Shown: one piece after another, positions 52,800 through 61,969 of the stretch
Layout: every line of letters starts with the position of its first letter
How positions within the stretch are numbered: position 1 is the first letter of the stretch
Source: Kordia sp. SMS9
GTDB lineage: Bacteria > Bacteroidota > Bacteroidia > Flavobacteriales > Flavobacteriaceae
Direction: 5' to 3'
Length of the DNA: 64,000 bases
NCBI RefSeq assembly: GCF_003352465.1
Contig: NZ_CP031153.1
Coordinates: 734,465-798,464 of the forward strand
The notes under the pieces: model-generated
Seen by the model: the letters and a program-made list of their open reading frames with translations, nothing else
The model's database searches: none
Told to the model about the DNA's origin: nothing
Made by a program: the position numbers and the translations under genes

Positions 52800-52807
52800 C
52801 AAAGGTA
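52800..52807 (-). promoter_or_regulatory. Bacteroidota -7 box (TACCTTTG) for the GNAT gene
   Basis: Exact TAnnTTTG on the minus strand in the divergent GNAT-fbp gap. Confidence 0.45.
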
Positions 52808-52893
52808 ACAAGGGAAATATTATAATTTTTACGAAAACGTTATAGTTTTACAAAATTACCGATATTTGTGATCTAAGAAACAAAGTATACAAC

Positions 52894-53898
52894 ATGGCGA
52901 AAAAAAATCAAACTTTAGGAGAGTTTATTATTGAAAATCAAGCTGAATTCAAATATTCTTCTGGAGAGCTTTCCCGATTGATCAATTCCATACGACTTGC
53001 GGCAAAAGTGGTGAATCATGAAGTGAATAAGGCTGGATTGGTAGATATTATCGGCGCGGCTGGTGACACCAATATTCAAGGTGAAGACCAGCAAAAGCTA
53101 GATGTATACGCCAATGAAAAGTTTATTCAAACCATGAGCAACCGAAATATTGTTTGTGGAATTGGCTCGGAAGAGAACGATGATTTTATCGCAATTAATA
53201 GTTTGGACGAGAACAATCAAAATAAATATGTCGTACTGATTGATCCCCTAGATGGTTCTTCTAATATAGATGTAAATGTTTCTGTGGGAACTATTTTTTC
53301 GGTATACCGAAGAGTGACTCCTGTGGGAACACCTGTTACGATTGATGATTTTCTACAAGAAGGAAATAAGCAAGTGGCGGCAGGGTATGTCATCTACGGA
53401 ACGTCTACCATGTTGGTATACACCACGGGGCACGGTGTCAATGGTTTTACCTTAAATCCTGCGATTGGAACGTTTTATTTATCGCATCCAAACATGCAAT
53501 TTCCAGAAACGGGACGCATTTATTCTATCAATGAAGGGAATTATGCACATTTCCCGCAAGGTGTGAAAGATTATATTAAATATTGTCAAAAGGAAGAAGA
53601 AGATCGTCCGTATACGTCGCGTTACATTGGTTCGCTGGTCTCAGATTTTCATAGAAACTTGATCAAAGGCGGTATTTATATATATCCACAAACTTCGAAA
53701 GCACCTGACGGAAAACTACGATTGTTGTACGAGTGCAATCCGATGGCTTTTTTAGCGGAACAAGCGAACGGCCTAGCTTCCGATGGTTTTCAGCGCATCA
53801 TGGATGTTAAACCTACAGAGTTGCATCAACGTGTTCCAATTTTTTGTGGCAGTCGTAAAATGGTAGAAAAAGCCAAGCAGTTTATGAAGAACTCGTAG
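52894..53898 (+). CDS. fbp: Fructose-1,6-bisphosphatase class I
   Basis: 334 residues. Metal and substrate motifs [29 protein letters not shown] and [19 protein letters not shown]. Gluconeogenic cytoplasmic enzyme. Starts with ATG after a one-mismatch -7 box (GATATTTG, 52861-52868). It precedes the GTPase cassette by 70 bases, but the cassette has its own -7 box, so shared regulation is uncertain. Confidence 0.97.
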   Translation: MAKKNQTLGEFIIENQAEFKYSSGELSRLINSIRLAAKVVNHEVNKAGLVDIIGAAGDTNIQGEDQQKLDVYANEKFIQTMSNRNIVCGIGSEENDDFIAINSLDENNQNKYVVLIDPLDGSSNIDVNVSVGTIFSVYRRVTPVGTPVTIDDFLQEGNKQVAAGYVIYGTSTMLVYTTGHGVNGFTLNPAIGTFYLSHPNMQFPETGRIYSINEGNYAHFPQGVKDYIKYCQKEEEDRPYTSRYIGSLVSDFHRNLIKGGIYIYPQTSKAPDGKLRLLYECNPMAFLAEQANGLASDGFQRIMDVKPTELHQRVPIFCGSRKMVEKAKQFMKNS

Positions 53899-53926
53899 GA
53901 AAGTTACTCGCTTTCACAAAATTTGT

Positions 53927-53934
53927 TACTTTTG
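53927..53934 (+). promoter_or_regulatory. Bacteroidota -7 box (TACTTTTG) for the GTPase cassette
   Basis: Exact TAnnTTTG between fbp and the next gene, 34 bases before its ATG. Confidence 0.5.
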
Positions 53935-53968
53935 TTAAACCTGAGAACACTAAAACACTTCTACATAC

Positions 53969-54337
53969 ATGGCTACAAAAGGAGAAAATACCAACGATGC
54001 TGATCAAGCAAATCCGAGCATTACAGATCCTTCTACAAAGATTGAAGCAATTAAGAATTTAATTTTTGGAGAAAATATTCAAGAATATAATTCTGAGTTT
54101 GACAATATCAAAAATGATATTCTTTCCAAAAAGAAAGCACTTGAAAACTTGATTGAGGAAGTGCGTTCTGAATTGATTCAAAATATTGACAATTTAAGTA
54201 CAGACTTGAATATTCGTATTACGGAATTGGAAGCGAATATCGAAAATAAGTTAGACGATTTAGACGAGAAAAAAGTAGATCGCAGGCAATTAGGTCAATT
54301 ACTTATCAATCTTGGAGAAAAGATAGGAAAAGAGTAA
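53969..54337 (+). CDS. Coiled-coil protein, first gene of the GTPase cassette
   Basis: 122 residues, no signal peptide or membrane helix. A polar N-terminal 25 residues, then KIEAIKNLIFGENIQEYNSE, then a long heptad region (about 50-105; ALENLIEEVRSELIQNIDNL and on) ending in a basic RRQLGQLLINLGEKIGKE. The LKxLxxxxxxxEY element also opens the next protein (LLKDLLLTDDRAYAESIHKK), suggesting a shared docking motif. Unknown function, probably a scaffold for the cassette. Confidence 0.7.
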   Translation: MATKGENTNDADQANPSITDPSTKIEAIKNLIFGENIQEYNSEFDNIKNDILSKKKALENLIEEVRSELIQNIDNLSTDLNIRITELEANIENKLDDLDEKKVDRRQLGQLLINLGEKIGKE

Positions 54338-54364
54338 ACCACCTCATATCTTTTATGTGTATTT

Positions 54365-55201
54365 ATGACGGAAGCTGATAAATTATCGTTATTGAAAGAT
54401 TTATTACTCACGGATGATCGTGCGTATGCGGAGTCTATACATAAAAAAATTAAAGCGCTCGAAGACATTATTAACGAGCAAAAGAAACTTTCCGACAAGG
54501 TTGATCCAATTATTGACGAACGCTTAGAGGAGTTTATTGACGAAATTCCTGAAACACTCGGACCTACCATTACAGAAGCTTTAGCCGAACAGATAAAAAA
54601 CTCCAAAGATCAAGTGGTGGAAGCGTTGTATCCGATTATGGGTAAAATGATTAAGAAGTATATTTCACAAGAAATTAGCTTACTTACAGAACGCATCAAC
54701 CAACAATTGGAAGATAGTTTTTCGGCAAATAGTTGGAAGCGAAAATTTAGATCATGGTTTGGCGGCGTGCGTGAAGAAGAATTATTGTTGAGCGAATTGA
54801 ACAAAATTTCGAAAGTAGAGCAAGTATTGGTCATTGAAAAAAATTCGGGCATGCTCATCGGGCAATATGCAAAAGAAGAAACCATTGACAAAGATATGGT
54901 GTCGGGCATGCTGACGGCGATTAAAAGTTTTGTGGAAGATGCTTTTCAGGGAAAAAGTCAAAATCTTGAACTGATTGAGTACGAATTGTATCATATTCAT
55001 ATTCAAAGTTTTGTATCTTTTTACGTGGCAGTTGCTATTTCTGGAGAATATAATCTTATCTTTAAGAACAAAATACAAGATATAATCTTTAATTTTACGG
55101 ACAACTTCTTAAATTTATTTGATGATTTAAATCAAATTAAAGAAGAAGATATTACTAACGAATTAGAATTCTACTTTAGTACGAATGAAGAAAGCTTCTA
55201 A
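54365..55201 (+). CDS. Coiled-coil protein with roadblock/longin-like C-terminal domain
   Basis: 278 residues. Helical N-terminal part (about 1-125) with a conserved-looking VDPIIDERLEEFIDEIPETL stretch, then RKFRSWFGG, then a compact alpha/beta domain (about 140-245): VEQVLVIEKNSGMLIGQYAK, DKDMVSGMLTAIKSFVEDAF, LELIEYELYHIHIQSFVSFY, VAVAISGEYN. That order resembles the Roadblock/LC7 fold, the fold of MglB, the GTPase-activating partner of the small GTPase MglA. The assignment is by pattern only. Its 3' end overlaps the GTPase ATG by 17 bases, so the two are coupled. Homologues are sometimes labelled OmpA, but no OmpA domain is visible. Confidence 0.68.
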   Translation: MTEADKLSLLKDLLLTDDRAYAESIHKKIKALEDIINEQKKLSDKVDPIIDERLEEFIDEIPETLGPTITEALAEQIKNSKDQVVEALYPIMGKMIKKYISQEISLLTERINQQLEDSFSANSWKRKFRSWFGGVREEELLLSELNKISKVEQVLVIEKNSGMLIGQYAKEETIDKDMVSGMLTAIKSFVEDAFQGKSQNLELIEYELYHIHIQSFVSFYVAVAISGEYNLIFKNKIQDIIFNFTDNFLNLFDDLNQIKEEDITNELEFYFSTNEESF

Positions 55202-55679
55202 AAAAATAATTCTATTAGGTCACTTTGGTGTCGGAAAATCTTCGTTGATTCGACAATTTGTTGAAAATACATTTTCCACCGATTATAAAGTAACGATTGG
55301 AGTTCACATCTTGAAGAAAGAAGTGGAAATTTCACCTGATGAAATGGTTTCACTAATTATTTGGGATTTGGAAGGATACGACGATATTAAAAAAACTAGA
55401 GCTTCCTATTTGTTAGGAACACATGGTTTTATTTACGTATTTGATGTAACACGACCTGCGACCTTTGAGAATTTAAAGAACGACATTACCTACCTAACCA
55501 ACCAATATGCTAATACGCCACTAAAAGTTGTGGGAAATAAAGTAGATTTGGTAACAAAAACATATTTAAAAGAGAACAAAGACATGTTTGGTGTGACGCC
55601 TGACTTTTTTACAAGTGCAAAAACAGGTGATAAAGTAAACGACATGTTCATTACACTGGCTAAAGAACTTGTGAAATAA
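55185..55679 (+). CDS. Rab/Ras-like small GTPase
   Basis: 164 residues with all five G motifs: G1 GHFGVGKSS (12-20), a G2 Thr near residue 37 (KVTIGV), G3 WDLEGYDD (D61 to G64), G4 GNKVD (N118, K119, D121) and G5 TSAKTG (144-146). The segment after G3 (ASYLLGTHGFIYVFDVTRPA) reads like eukaryotic Rab proteins. At the place of Ras Gln61 there is Tyr65, so intrinsic GTP hydrolysis should be slow and a partner protein may be needed. No lipid-anchor Cys is seen. Overlaps the gene before and is two bases from the kinase gene. Confidence 0.88.
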   Translation: MKKASKKIILLGHFGVGKSSLIRQFVENTFSTDYKVTIGVHILKKEVEISPDEMVSLIIWDLEGYDDIKKTRASYLLGTHGFIYVFDVTRPATFENLKNDITYLTNQYANTPLKVVGNKVDLVTKTYLKENKDMFGVTPDFFTSAKTGDKVNDMFITLAKELVK

Positions 55680-55681
55680 TT

Positions 55682-57217
55682 ATGATGTTAGAAACGTACA
55701 GAGGAACTTATTTTCATCCTAGAACACAGTTTATAACTATTGACAAATCCGGAAATGTATTGGAAAGCGACAATGTTCTTTTTTCGTTAAAGAAAGGAGA
55801 TTCACTGAGTTCTGTGAGTGCATTTTTTGAAGGACTTTCCGCGTATTTTGATACAGAGGAAGACAATGATATTAAATTTACATGTATCCATTTAGAAAGA
55901 AAAGATCAAAAAGAATATACCTGCGATATTGAGTTTAAAACCTTTGCTGCCGATCAACCTTCGTTAGTGATAATTCACGATTTTTCCGATCATTACAACT
56001 ACTATCAAGAAGTAGCGCAGAGCCGTAATGAATCGGTGATCAATTCGCAAATTTTAGAGCTACAGAATAAATATCTCAAAGAAAAAGAAGACTTTAAAAA
56101 TACGTTTATTGCTAATTTTAGTCACGAATTGCGCAATCCGTTAACGGGAATTACTGCCTTTTGTTCGGTGTTGGAAAAAACAGACATGACATTAGCGCAG
56201 CAAGATTTTGTAGAGGTCATTAAATCTTCTGGAGATCATTTAAAAAATATGATTGGCGATATTTTAGAAGTTTCTAAAATTGAAGTTGGAAAATTGGCGT
56301 TGAATGAAGAATTGTTCAACTTTCACGAACTTATTGAAATGTTGGAGTTTACCTACACCGTAAAAGCCAAGCAAAAAAATATAGCGTTTGAAGTTGATTT
56401 TGACGAGAAAATTCCAAAATATATTGAAGCTGATAAAACACGCCTCAAACAAGTTTTTGAAAATTTGATTGAAAATGCATTGAAGTTTACCACTTCTGGC
56501 AACGTAATGTTTGCCATCAAAGCCAATCAAAAAAGAGCACGTAAAGTGAATATCAACCTAAGCGTACAAGATACAGGAATTGGAATCCCAGCTGAAAAAA
56601 TAGATTTAATTTTCAACAGTTTCACACAACTCAACGATTCACAAAAATTCAAAGGAACAGGTTTGGGTTTATCTATTGTTAAAGGTTTGGTGGAATTGAT
56701 GGAAGGAAAAATGACCGTAGAAAGTGAAGAAGGTGTCGGTTCTACTTTTAAAATTAACATGAATTTAAAATATCCGATCAATCAAGAACAGACCTCTTTA
56801 GATAAGAAATCGGAAATTGAAAAGAAAAACTTTTTATCCAAAGAAAAATACAATATACTACTTGCAGAAGATTCAGAATTAGCGCAAATGGCGGTCTTAA
56901 AAATTCTAGCGCAAGAAGGGAATTTCTTTTTAGATATTATCACGAATGGCGAAGATGTAATTGAAAGTGTAATTCACAATGAATACGACTTAATTTTGAT
57001 GGACATTCGCATGCCAGGAACACACGGAGACGAACTCACAAAAATGATTCGTTCACTTCCTGTGCAAAACTGCAAAACCATTCCAATTTTAGCGTTGACA
57101 GCTAATTTATACGATACCGACAAAAAACGTTACAAAAAAATGGGCATGACCGACATCATTGAAAAACCATTTGACGAAAGTACGCTGTTAAAGAAGATAT
57201 ATAAGTATTTGAAATAG
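55682..57217 (+). CDS. Hybrid histidine kinase/response regulator with PAS-like input
   Basis: 511 residues, no membrane helix. PAS-like input (about 1-105), coiled linker, HisKA with FSHELRNPLTGITAF (H148), HATPase_c with N-box ENLIENALKF, G1 DTGIGIP and G2 KGTGLGLSIVKG, then a C-terminal receiver (about 390-511): LAEDSELA, phospho-acceptor D441 in LILMDIRMPG, ALTAN and the Lys in IEKPFD. It may pass phosphate within itself or to an unlinked partner. Position right after the GTPase suggests GTPase-controlled kinase activity (inference). ATG at 55682 or 55685. Confidence 0.92.
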   Translation: MMLETYRGTYFHPRTQFITIDKSGNVLESDNVLFSLKKGDSLSSVSAFFEGLSAYFDTEEDNDIKFTCIHLERKDQKEYTCDIEFKTFAADQPSLVIIHDFSDHYNYYQEVAQSRNESVINSQILELQNKYLKEKEDFKNTFIANFSHELRNPLTGITAFCSVLEKTDMTLAQQDFVEVIKSSGDHLKNMIGDILEVSKIEVGKLALNEELFNFHELIEMLEFTYTVKAKQKNIAFEVDFDEKIPKYIEADKTRLKQVFENLIENALKFTTSGNVMFAIKANQKRARKVNINLSVQDTGIGIPAEKIDLIFNSFTQLNDSQKFKGTGLGLSIVKGLVELMEGKMTVESEEGVGSTFKINMNLKYPINQEQTSLDKKSEIEKKNFLSKEKYNILLAEDSELAQMAVLKILAQEGNFFLDIITNGEDVIESVIHNEYDLILMDIRMPGTHGDELTKMIRSLPVQNCKTIPILALTANLYDTDKKRYKKMGMTDIIEKPFDESTLLKKIYKYLK

Positions 57218-57225
57218 ACCTAAGT

Positions 57226-57252
57226 TGTCATTCCGCACTTGATGCCGAATCT
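57226..57252. repeat. Dispersed intergenic repeat, family B
   Basis: GTCATTCCGCACTTGATGCC followed by GAATCT; on the minus strand it matches the repeat at 48862-48889. Confidence 0.45.
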
Positions 57253-57325
57253 ACTCTTTTATGCTATTTAATAAATTTTTGCCTTTACTGAATTAAGTTC
57301 AGCAAAAGCTGCAGGAACGACACAT

Positions 57326-57357
57326 AAAAAAGCCGAACTCATATCAAGTTCGGCTCT
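57326..57357. terminator. Bidirectional terminator between the cassette and the TerB gene
   Basis: Perfect arms AGCCGAACT and AGTTCGGCT. A-run left (T-run on the minus strand) and pyrimidine-rich right side. Confidence 0.8.
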
Positions 57358-57376
57358 CTAATTTATAGTTCGTTTA

Positions 57377-57808
57377 TTAACGATTCATATTTTTGATTTC
57401 ATCTTTAAAATCGTCTAAATCGACACCTTTGCTAACAAGTAATAACGCTTTGTGTACAATATAGGGTACGTTTTCAGGAGAAAAACCTAACCCAATTCCC
57501 AAACGTTCTAAAAGTACCGTTTGTTTTGGTCCTAATTCTTGATCTGCAAATACCATACGCGCCAAATCGAACAAACGACTCAAACGTTCGCTATACATAA
57601 TTGGTGGATTTATAGGATGCGATCTGTAATCTTTTAAAATCTCTTTATAATCACTCTCAGAGATATCTAAATGATGCGCCATTCTATCTAAAAAAGCTCT
57701 TTCTTCATCTGTAATAACACCATCACTCATCGCTACGCGAACAATCGCAGCAAAATGACTTTGATTTCTTTTGCGAAATCCACTTGAATATAAATTTGAT
57801 ATAGACAT
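57377..57808 (-). CDS. TerB-like protein
   Basis: 143 residues, all helical. The TerB hallmark is VRVAMSDGVITDEERAFLDR (acidic metal-site residues) followed by MAHHLDISESDYKEILKDY and the second half RMVFADQELGPKQTVLLERL. Members are linked to tellurite resistance and to membrane-associated stress complexes; the function of stand-alone copies is not known. A perfect -7 box lies 20 bases before the ATG. Confidence 0.8.
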   Translation of the reverse strand: MSISNLYSSGFRKRNQSHFAAIVRVAMSDGVITDEERAFLDRMAHHLDISESDYKEILKDYRSHPINPPIMYSERLSRLFDLARMVFADQELGPKQTVLLERLGIGLGFSPENVPYIVHKALLLVSKGVDLDDFKDEIKNMNR

Positions 57809-57827
57809 TTCTTAATATTTTGTCCTG

Positions 57828-57835
57828 CAAATATA
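57828..57835 (-). promoter_or_regulatory. Bacteroidota -7 box (TATATTTG) for the TerB-like gene
   Basis: Exact TAnnTTTG on the minus strand, well placed for the ATG at 57808. Confidence 0.55.
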
Positions 57836-57877
57836 ATTATTCTATCGTCTTTTTTACAGTCTGATGCTTTATAATTT

Positions 57878-58345
57878 TCAACTTCCCAAATCCAAAATAA
57901 AATACGGTTGCTCTCCTTCTTTTACAGAAGTTACACCTTCAAAAAAAGTAGCGTCTTGTTCCATCATCTGTCCACAAATTTGATTGTGCACTTGAAAAAG
58001 AAATTCTTTCACGGAAAAACCGCTTTTGTTGTGGGTTTGTATGGTAAAATCTTCCTCAAACTGATCTTCGTCACCATTTTCATCTTCTCCCCAAAATTCG
58101 TATTGCACAGTGATTTTGGTAGCTTTGCTAAAAATACGATCAACATCAATTTGATGTTCTGGATTCACATCGTCGTTATAGGTAATTAATGCGTTTGAAA
58201 AAGTGGCAACATCGTTGTATTTTTCACCCGAAAAATTCCAATAAATATCATCGAGTGCATGTATAGATGTTTCAGCATCCACAGTATCTTTAGGTTGATT
58301 TCTTTCTTTATTAAAAGTACCAAAAAGACGTTTAAAAAAGCTCAT
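57878..58345 (-). CDS. Uncharacterised acidic protein, 155 aa
   Basis: Not recognised. Cytosolic-looking: it begins MSFFKRLFGTFNKERNQPKD, then has ALDDIYWNFSGEKYNDV, VQYEFWGEDENGDEDQFEED and a helical end. The opening SFFKRLFG resembles short amphipathic starts of membrane-associating proteins. The frame has a TTG at 58369, but the perfect -7 box covers that codon and is 22 bases upstream of the ATG at 58345, so the ATG is chosen. Confidence 0.68.
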   Translation of the reverse strand: MSFFKRLFGTFNKERNQPKDTVDAETSIHALDDIYWNFSGEKYNDVATFSNALITYNDDVNPEHQIDVDRIFSKATKITVQYEFWGEDENGDEDQFEEDFTIQTHNKSGFSVKEFLFQVHNQICGQMMEQDATFFEGVTSVKEGEQPYFILDLGS

Positions 58346-58366
58346 AACATATTCCGTTTTAAAAAT

Positions 58367-58374
58367 CAAATATA
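58367..58374 (-). promoter_or_regulatory. Bacteroidota -7 box (TATATTTG) for the 155-aa protein
   Basis: Exact TAnnTTTG on the minus strand; decides the start of the gene at 58345. Confidence 0.5.
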
Positions 58375-58512
58375 AGAAAATTTCCTACAAATATTTTTCG
58401 AATATCATTTCGAATCAAAAAAAGTGATAAGTGAAGTTTTATTCACATGCATAAAATAGTGATAAGTGCTTAAAATATTGGCTTCACTTTCTACCGATTC
58501 TTAGGAGTTCTG

Positions 58513-58520
58513 TATATTTG
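58513..58520 (+). promoter_or_regulatory. Bacteroidota -7 box (TATATTTG) for mfd
   Basis: Exact TAnnTTTG, 20 bases before the GTG start at 58541. Confidence 0.55.
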
Positions 58521-58540
58521 CATCTAAAATTTTTATTTAC

Positions 58541-61500
58541 GTGAGTAAATCCAAAATCTCGCAGCATTTTTCACAATCTCCCGAACTTGGGAAATTGAGG
58601 CAAGCCATTGCCAAAAATCAAGAAAAAATACATGTAAAAGGATTGACAGGTTCCGCTGTTTCGTTTGTGGTTTCTGAAACATTCAAACAAAGCGAGCTGC
58701 CTTTTCTTTTTATATTAAATGACAAGGAAGAAGCTGCCTATTACCTGAACGACTTGGAGCAGTTGCTCAACGATAAAGATGTGCTTTTTTATCCCGGAAG
58801 CTACCGCAGACCGTATCAAATTGAAGAAACGGACAATGCCAATGTATTGCTTCGCGCGGAGGTGTTAAACCGAATTAATTCACGCAGAAAACCTTCGTTA
58901 ATTGTAACCTATCCCGATGCGCTGTTTGAAAAAGTAGTCACACGAAAAGAACTGGAAAAAAATACGCTTAAAATTTCGTTGAACGATAAATTATCTATTG
59001 ATTTTGTCAACGAAACCTTGTTTGAATACAACTTCAATCGCGTTGATTTTGTCACAGAACCTGGCGAATTTTCAGTGCGTGGTGGAATTGTGGATGTATA
59101 TTCGTTTTCAAATGACGAACCGTACCGAATTGAGTTTTTTGGCGATGATGTAGACAGTTTGCGTACGTTTGATGTGGAAACGCAACTCTCTACCGAGAAG
59201 GTGAAAAAGATCAGCATCATTCCGAATGTAGAAAATAAAGCCCTGCAAGAATCACGTGAAAGTTTTTTAAAGTACATTCCAGGAAAAACTATTGTCTTCG
59301 CTAAAAATACAGAGTTATTGTTAAGCAGAATGGACAAATTATTTAGCAAAGCTACGGTCGCTTTCGCGGAATTGTCCGAAGACATTAAGCATAACACACC
59401 TAAAGAATTATTCTGTACAAAAGAGCTACTACAGCGTCAATTTTTGGACTATACGATGGTGGAATTGACCACAAATCCGATCTTAAAAGCAGACACATTC
59501 ATCAATTTTAATACGACGCCACAACCATCTTTCAATCGCCAATTTGACTTACTGATTGAAAATTTAGACGAAAACAACGAAAAAGGATATACCAATTATA
59601 TTACCTGCACGAGTGAACAGCAAGCAAAACGCTTTGACGATATTTTTAAAGATGTATCGCAAAAAGTACATTACCAAACGGTGGTGCTTCCTCTCTATCA
59701 AGGTTTTGCTGACCATCAGCAGAAAATTCTTTGTTATGCTGATCATCAAATATTTGAGCGTTATCACAAGTTTCACTTGAAAAATGGCTATGCCAAAAAG
59801 CAAGCAATTACACTAAAAGAATTGACCAATTTGGAAGTGGGCGATTATGTCACACATATTGATCACGGAATTGGGAAGTTTGGCGGCTTGAAAAAGATTG
59901 ATGTTGAAGGAAAAAAGCAAGAAGCGATCAAGTTGATTTATGGCGAACGTGATATTCTGTATTTGAGCATTCACTCTTTACATAAAATTTCAAAGTACAA
60001 CGGAAAAGACGGAAAACCGCCAAAAATGTACAAATTAGGTTCTGGCGCTTGGAAAAAACTCAAGCAAAAAACCAAAGCACGCGTAAAGCATATTGCGTAC
60101 AATTTAATTGAATTATATGCAAAACGACGCATGCAAAAAGGAATTCAGTACGGACCAGACACCTATTTGCAACATGAGTTGGAAGCTTCGTTTATTTATG
60201 AAGATACACCCGATCAATCGAAAGCGACACAAGATGTAAAAGCAGACATGGAAAGCGAACGTCCGATGGACAGACTCGTTTGTGGTGATGTTGGTTTTGG
60301 AAAAACAGAAGTTGCCATTCGTGCAGCGTTTAAAGCAGTGGACAACGGAAAACAAGTCGCTATTTTAGTACCAACGACCATTTTGGCATTTCAACATTTT
60401 AAAACCTTTAGCGAACGTTTGGAAGATATGCCAATTACTGTTGATTATTTGAATCGTTTCCGATCCACCAAACAACGAAATACAGTGCTTTCAGGACTTG
60501 AAAATGGGAATGTGGATATTGTTATTGGAACGCATCAACTCGTCAATAAAGCAGTTAAATTTAAAGATTTAGGTTTGCTGATTGTGGACGAAGAGCAAAA
60601 GTTTGGCGTTGCCGTAAAAGATAAACTCAAAACCATCAAAGAAAATGTGGATACATTGACGTTGACTGCGACACCAATTCCGCGAACTTTACAATTTAGT
60701 TTGATGGCTGCGCGCGATTTATCCGTCATTACGACACCGCCGCCAAATCGTTATCCGATTGAATCGCACGTAATTCGTTTTCAAGAAGAAACCATTCGTG
60801 ATGCAGTGAGTTATGAGATTCAGCGTGGCGGACAGGTATTTTTTATTCACAACCGCATTGAAAATATTAAAGAAGTTGCCGGAATGATTCAGCGTTTGGT
60901 ACCCGATGCAAAGATTGGTATTGGGCACGGACAAATGGAAGGAAAGAAACTGGAAAAACTCATGCTTGCCTTTATGAACGGTGAGTTTGATGTGTTGGTT
61001 TCTACCACGATTGTTGAAAGTGGTTTGGATGTACCAAATGCGAATACGATTTTTATTAATAACGCCAATAATTTTGGATTGAGCGATTTGCATCAGATGC
61101 GTGGTCGTGTCGGTCGAAGCAATAAGAAAGCGTTTTGTTATTTCATTACGCCACCAGATTCTGTGATGACGCAAGATGCGCGGAAACGAATTAACGCCTT
61201 GGTACAATTTTCTACCTTGGGAAGCGGATTTAATATTGCGATGAAAGATTTGGAAATTCGCGGTGCTGGTGATTTGTTAGGTGGTGAGCAAAGCGGATTT
61301 ATCAACGAAATTGGTTTTGATACCTATCAAAAAATCTTGAATGAAACCATTGAAGAATTGAAGGAAAACGAGTTTAAAGACTTGTATGAAACGCAGGAAA
61401 ATAAAAAAGATAAGGTATTCCTCAAAGAAACGCAGATTGATAGTGATTTTGAATTGCTGTTCCCTGATGCTTATATAAATACCGTTTCGGAACGTTTGGT

Positions 61501-61882
61501 ATTGTACAACAAATTGAGCGAACTGAAAACGGAAGCGGAATTGCAAACCTATGAAAAAGAATTGATTGACAGATTTGGTCCGTTGCCTGAACCTGCGGTG
61601 GCGTTGTTAAATTCGGTTCGTATCAAATGGATTGCCACACAATTTGGCTTGGAGAAAATCATTATGAAAAAAGGGAAAATGATTGGGTATTTTATTGCTG
61701 ATCAACAATCGGAATTTTACCAAAGTCCAAATTTTACTAAAATTTTACAATTTGTACAGCAACATCCAAAACTTTGTAAGATGAAAGAAAAACAAACACG
61801 TAATGGTTTGCGTTTATTGCTTACTTTTGAACAGATTACCTCAGCGAAGAAAGCGTTGCATGTGTTAGAAAAAATCGTGTAA
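58541..61882 (+). CDS. mfd: Transcription-repair coupling factor
   Basis: 1113 residues. UvrB-like region (about 25-330), the CarD-type RNA polymerase-interacting domain (about 425-500; NLEVGDYVTHIDHGIGKFGG), the RecG-like translocase (Walker A GDVGFGKTEVAIRA, DEEQKFGV box, TATPIPRTLQF, QMRGRVGRS) and the C-terminal TRCF domain. Removes RNA polymerase stalled at lesions and brings in UvrA. Start is GTG at 58541. Confidence 0.97.
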   Translation: MSKSKISQHFSQSPELGKLRQAIAKNQEKIHVKGLTGSAVSFVVSETFKQSELPFLFILNDKEEAAYYLNDLEQLLNDKDVLFYPGSYRRPYQIEETDNANVLLRAEVLNRINSRRKPSLIVTYPDALFEKVVTRKELEKNTLKISLNDKLSIDFVNETLFEYNFNRVDFVTEPGEFSVRGGIVDVYSFSNDEPYRIEFFGDDVDSLRTFDVETQLSTEKVKKISIIPNVENKALQESRESFLKYIPGKTIVFAKNTELLLSRMDKLFSKATVAFAELSEDIKHNTPKELFCTKELLQRQFLDYTMVELTTNPILKADTFINFNTTPQPSFNRQFDLLIENLDENNEKGYTNYITCTSEQQAKRFDDIFKDVSQKVHYQTVVLPLYQGFADHQQKILCYADHQIFERYHKFHLKNGYAKKQAITLKELTNLEVGDYVTHIDHGIGKFGGLKKIDVEGKKQEAIKLIYGERDILYLSIHSLHKISKYNGKDGKPPKMYKLGSGAWKKLKQKTKARVKHIAYNLIELYAKRRMQKGIQYGPDTYLQHELEASFIYEDTPDQSKATQDVKADMESERPMDRLVCGDVGFGKTEVAIRAAFKAVDNGKQVAILVPTTILAFQHFKTFSERLEDMPITVDYLNRFRSTKQRNTVLSGLENGNVDIVIGTHQLVNKAVKFKDLGLLIVDEEQKFGVAVKDKLKTIKENVDTLTLTATPIPRTLQFSLMAARDLSVITTPPPNRYPIESHVIRFQEETIRDAVSYEIQRGGQVFFIHNRIENIKEVAGMIQRLVPDAKIGIGHGQMEGKKLEKLMLAFMNGEFDVLVSTTIVESGLDVPNANTIFINNANNFGLSDLHQMRGRVGRSNKKAFCYFITPPDSVMTQDARKRINALVQFSTLGSGFNIAMKDLEIRGAGDLLGGEQSGFINEIGFDTYQKILNETIEELKENEFKDLYETQENKKDKVFLKETQIDSDFELLFPDAYINTVSERLVLYNKLSELKTEAELQTYEKELIDRFGPLPEPAVALLNSVRIKWIATQFGLEKIIMKKGKMIGYFIADQQSEFYQSPNFTKILQFVQQHPKLCKMKEKQTRNGLRLLLTFEQITSAKKALHVLEKIV

Positions 61883-61969
61883 GGGTTTTGGCGCAGTTAT
61901 TGAATATAGGGAACTTGTTCATCTTTTTGATTACAGAGAAGATTTGAATGACTTAAAAAAAAGAACATT

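Noticed and set aside
53899..53968. fbp as part of the GTPase cassette operon
   Set aside because: A 70-base gap with an exact -7 box suggests an independent transcript; read-through cannot be excluded.
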